Source: DATLZU01 sp035573855 (GTDB lineage Bacteria; Nitrospirota; Nitrospiria; Nitrospirales; Nitrospiraceae). From it: 64,000 nucleotides of DNA. Both the position numbers and the translations under genes were made by a program. Below, one piece after another: positions 62,467 through 64,000 of the stretch (the stretch's first letter is position 1; each line of letters opens with the position of its first letter). The notes beneath the pieces are model-generated. The model had not been told where the DNA came from and did not search any database. It was given only the letters and a program-made list of their open reading frames with translations. The stretch lies in NCBI GenBank assembly GCA_035573855.1, contig DATLZU010000013.1, positions 1-64,000 on the forward strand, read 5' to 3'.

Positions 62467-62664
62467 ATGGACTGGGAAATTGTCACCTGGGGATTGCTCA
62501 TCGGGATGGCCGGCATGGTCTGGCTGTTGATTCTGGCCACGTGGAGCGAAGAGCCTGCCCGCACCCGCGCGATTGAGGCCCATCCTGAGGACTCCGGCGA
62601 GTCCGTTGCGCAAGAACCGAAGACCGGCCATCGATTGGTCGAGCGACGCTCCCAGGCGGCCTGA
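62467..62664 (+). CDS. Small single-helix membrane protein 2 (sigma-54 regulated)
   Basis: 65 residues. One hydrophobic helix (MDWEIVTWGLLIGMAGMVWL, then LILATW) and a charged tail. AAGGAGG at 62453-62459 sets ATG 62467. It matches the layout of the protein at 44340 (start MD..W, Gly-rich helix, polar tail, strong ribosome binding site, sigma-54 promoter and the same enhancer type). No family is recognised. Confidence 0.7.
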   Translation: MDWEIVTWGLLIGMAGMVWLLILATWSEEPARTRAIEAHPEDSGESVAQEPKTGHRLVERRSQAA

Positions 62665-62703
62665 TCTTCGTCGTCACCACTCGCCGAATGCTTCGGTAGC
62701 GCC

Positions 62704-63042
62704 ATGCAGCCCGATGGCACCGACCAAGGGATGCCCGGCACCGGCCGGGTGAGAAGAGCCAAGCTGACTGTAAGGCCGGAGAAACGCCGACTGACGTTGA
62801 ACCTGCCTGCCGACTTGCTGGAACGACTGCGCAACACAGTCTATTGGACACCCGGCTTGACGATGGCGAAACTGGTGACCGACGCCGTCAGCGACGCGCT
62901 GGACCGCCTCGAACGCCGCAATGGAGAGCCGTTCCCTCCGCGCATGGAAGAACTTAAACCCGGTCGCCCGCGCAGATGGAAGCCTGTATCTGAACCAATA
63001 CGCCCCCGTATCCAGACAGATAACCCCGCTCCACGTCTGTAA
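62704..63042 (+). CDS. Ribbon-helix-helix-like DNA-binding protein
   Basis: 112 residues. The middle part (RRLTLNLPADLLERLRNTVYWTPGLTMAKLVTDAVSDALDRLER) looks like a ribbon-helix-helix DNA-binding domain, as in some partition or antitoxin proteins. The C-terminal ~25 residues (KPVSEPIRPRIQTDNPAPRL) are encoded by enhancer site E, so the true C-terminus may have changed. It follows small membrane protein 2 by 39 bases. Its target is unknown. Confidence 0.6.
   Translation: MQPDGTDQGMPGTGRVRRAKLTVRPEKRRLTLNLPADLLERLRNTVYWTPGLTMAKLVTDAVSDALDRLERRNGEPFPPRMEELKPGRPRRWKPVSEPIRPRIQTDNPAPRL
62986..63023. promoter_or_regulatory. Tandem-dyad enhancer site E
   Basis: GTATC-N6-AATAC-N6-GTATC-N6-GATAA, overlapping the end of the ribbon-helix-helix gene. 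It lies 115 bp upstream of the -24 position of the weak element at 63137. Confidence 0.6.
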
Positions 63043-63136
63043 ACGAGTCCACCCAAGCCCTCTCGGTTTCTTTCCCCAAGTTCTTAATTTTTCAATCGTC
63101 CCCCCGCCTCAGCCTCACTAAGGCCGCCAGAAAGAT

Positions 63137-63152
63137 AAGCATGCATTTTGCG
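63137..63152 (+). promoter_or_regulatory. Weak sigma-54-like element
   Basis: AAGCATGCATTTTGCG keeps GCATG and TTGC at correct spacing but has AG in place of the -24 GG. Distance from site E equals that of the other pairs. The gene it would serve is unclear. The 63043-63448 spacer otherwise holds only a doubtful small frame. Confidence 0.4.
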
Positions 63153-63243
63153 TTGAGTCACGACCGCCTGTGTCCTGTTCCGCCAGACTTCCCATAGCTC
63201 CGGCACCTTATCTGCCTTCTTCCCCGCAGCAGAGAAGGCCGAA

Positions 63244-63393
63244 ATGGCTGACCGAGACATTTGGGAATGCGGACTGTGGAATGAAGGATTCCACTCGCCC
63301 TCCTCCCCTGTGGAAAGAAGGGAACGGGAAAGCCGAGAAGCCGTCTCGGTCTTCAACGCACTGAACGACAAGCATCAAAAACATCCCTTATGA
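63244..63393 (+). CDS. Doubtful 49-residue frame
   Basis: A short frame from ATG 63244 with GAAGG five bases upstream (MADRDIWECGLWNEG, later VFNALNDKHQKHPL). It is the only start with a ribosome binding site after the element at 63137. Part of it overlaps spacer-repeat-like words, so it may be chance. Confidence 0.2.
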   Translation: MADRDIWECGLWNEGFHSPSSPVERRERESREAVSVFNALNDKHQKHPL

Positions 63394-63426
63394 GATGAGA
63401 TCGGCAGCCGGGTGATGGGATGGATC

Positions 63427-63461
63427 ACCTTGAAATTTTGAATGAGGAATGTGGAATGGGC
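63427..63461. repeat. Left flank of the four-helix-bundle gene (AATGTGGAATG words)
   Basis: GAATGAGGAATGTGGAATGG. Its inverted partner (CATTCCACATTTTTCATTCC) is at 63819-63840 on the other side of the gene. Confidence 0.5.
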
Positions 63462-63847
63462 TGATGGGTAGCGCTGGAATTTTAAATCGCCTCCAGTTTA
63501 ACCGGAGAGAATTGATTCTGTCCGGGCAACTCATTCGCTCCGGTACTTCGATCGGGGCGAACGGTGAGGAAGCTATCCCCGCCCAACGCAAAAGAGATTT
63601 TCTTGCGAAGATGTCCATTGCCATGAAAGAGGCGCGCACAACCCTTTTCTGGTTACGGATCATCCACGAATCCGGCCTGGCGAACAGTCCGGAAATCATC
63701 ACGTTGCTTCAGAAGTGCCGGGAGCTTACGAATCTCCTCAGCAGGATCACGTTGACGACCCGTCAAAACCTGCGGTCGAATAAGCGCGTTTCCTCTCCCA
63801 ATGCTATGAATTCTTCATTCCACATTTTTCATTCCACATTGGGATAG
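63449..63847 (+). CDS. Four-helix-bundle protein (23S rRNA IVS family)
   Basis: 132 residues. The core LSGQLIRSGTSIGANGEEAIPAQRKRDFLAKMSIAMKEARTTLFWLRII matches the four-helix-bundle family first known from intervening sequences of 23S rRNA genes. The normal first helix is replaced by ~20 residues read from the left repeat, and the last ~12 residues (NSSFHIFHSTLG) come from the right repeat, so the gene may be truncated. The flanking inverted repeats recall the stem that carries intervening sequences. Function in the family is unknown. Confidence 0.7.
   Translation: MWNGLMGSAGILNRLQFNRRELILSGQLIRSGTSIGANGEEAIPAQRKRDFLAKMSIAMKEARTTLFWLRIIHESGLANSPEIITLLQKCRELTNLLSRITLTTRQNLRSNKRVSSPNAMNSSFHIFHSTLG
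63819..63840. repeat. Right flank of the four-helix-bundle gene
   Basis: TTCATTCCAC occurs near here twice (63809 region and 63829-63838), inverted relative to the words at 63427-63461. Same family as 41974-42037. Confidence 0.45.
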
Positions 63848-63858
63848 TGGAGGCAGCC

Positions 63859-64000
63859 ATGACTATCGCAACGGCTGAACACTGCATTCTCATTGTCGAC
63901 GATGAAGAGGATATCATCTTGACACTGCGGGACCTGCTGGAACACGACGGGTACCAGGTCGATTTCGCCGGTACCTGCGCCGAGGCCGTCGCCCGCGCCG
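63859..64000 (+). CDS. Response regulator, 3'-truncated by window edge
   Basis: Only 47 residues are visible, with the start of a receiver domain (CILIVDDEEDIILTLRDLLEHDG). GGAGG at 63849-63853 lies five bases before ATG 63859. The acidic pocket (DDEED) is intact. The output domain is outside the window; a sigma-54 activator of the NtrC class would fit the enhancer sites nearby but cannot be seen. Confidence 0.85.
   Translation, partial: MTIATAEHCILIVDDEEDIILTLRDLLEHDGYQVDFAGTCAEAVARA

Noticed and set aside
63084..63371. 95-codon minus-strand frame in the 63043-63448 spacer
   Set aside because: No family, no ribosome binding site, and it overlaps repeat-like words; probably chance.
1..64000. 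CRISPR arrays, tRNA and rRNA genes
   Set aside because: No regular spacer-repeat array, cloverleaf or rRNA segment was recognised in any spacer; the repeats present are hairpin-type words.

Overview
The window looks like a GC-rich chromosomal piece of a Nitrospirota bacterium, most likely a Nitrospira-type nitrifier. This is inferred from gene content and not proven: an aerobic complex I cluster, a LuxI/LuxR pair, radical SAM and PCP_red-domain proteins, and a cyanobacteria-like two-partner secretion/CHAT/DUF928 cluster. No rRNA, tRNA or CRISPR array was seen.

Layout. 1-7715: the 3' part of the nuo operon (nuoH, cut by the window edge, to nuoN). 7804-16206: housekeeping and envelope genes: a frameshifted yihY, an ECF-S-like membrane protein, a site-2 protease with CBS domains, a polysaccharide deacetylase, a GNAT enzyme, a VOC protein, a DapF-like epimerase with both catalytic cysteines replaced by serine, and uvrC. 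16281-18896: a quorum-sensing locus with luxR and luxI convergent, and a response regulator divergent from luxI; a near-perfect lux box lies between luxI and the regulator. 19120-22613: a UPF0114 protein and a patatin-like gene killed by three stops and two indels. 22648-28590: a HerA-like ATPase, VapBC and uvrA. 28607-37022: a frameshifted GHKL ATPase, an 1,800-residue DUF4011-helicase-Vsr protein (defence candidate) and a frameshifted nucleotidyltransferase. 37054-43957: ubiE/menG, a B12-type radical SAM protein, a UspA-PCP_red-rubredoxin fusion, a SPASM radical SAM protein with a PCP_red tail, and a CopD-like membrane protein. 43988-47060: small genes, a lipoprotein and a broken IS1595-type insertion sequence. 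47365-62214: a secretion island with an M4 metallopeptidase, a DUF3015-like exported protein, TpsA, TpsB, a CHAT-TPR protease and three tandem DUF928 proteins. 62236-64000: a small membrane protein, a ribbon-helix-helix protein, a four-helix-bundle gene and the start of a response regulator.

The most notable observation is a shared promoter architecture. Five sites (starting at 43988, 51228, 55368, 62236 and 62986) have the form GTATC-N6-GATAC-N5/6-GTATC-N6-GATAC. Each lies 111-122 bp upstream of a sigma-54 -24/-12 element or a close variant. They precede tpsA, the tpsB/CHAT/DUF928 operon, two paralogous small membrane proteins and one unclear target. This looks like an enhancer-dependent regulon that ties secretion to small membrane proteins. 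The second theme is a set of dispersed palindromic spacer repeats, three of which appear to have been absorbed into reading frames (nuoM, the HerA-like ATPase, uvrA).

Several genes carry single-base frameshifts (yihY, GHKL ATPase, nucleotidyltransferase, transposase), so some assembly or read error cannot be excluded.
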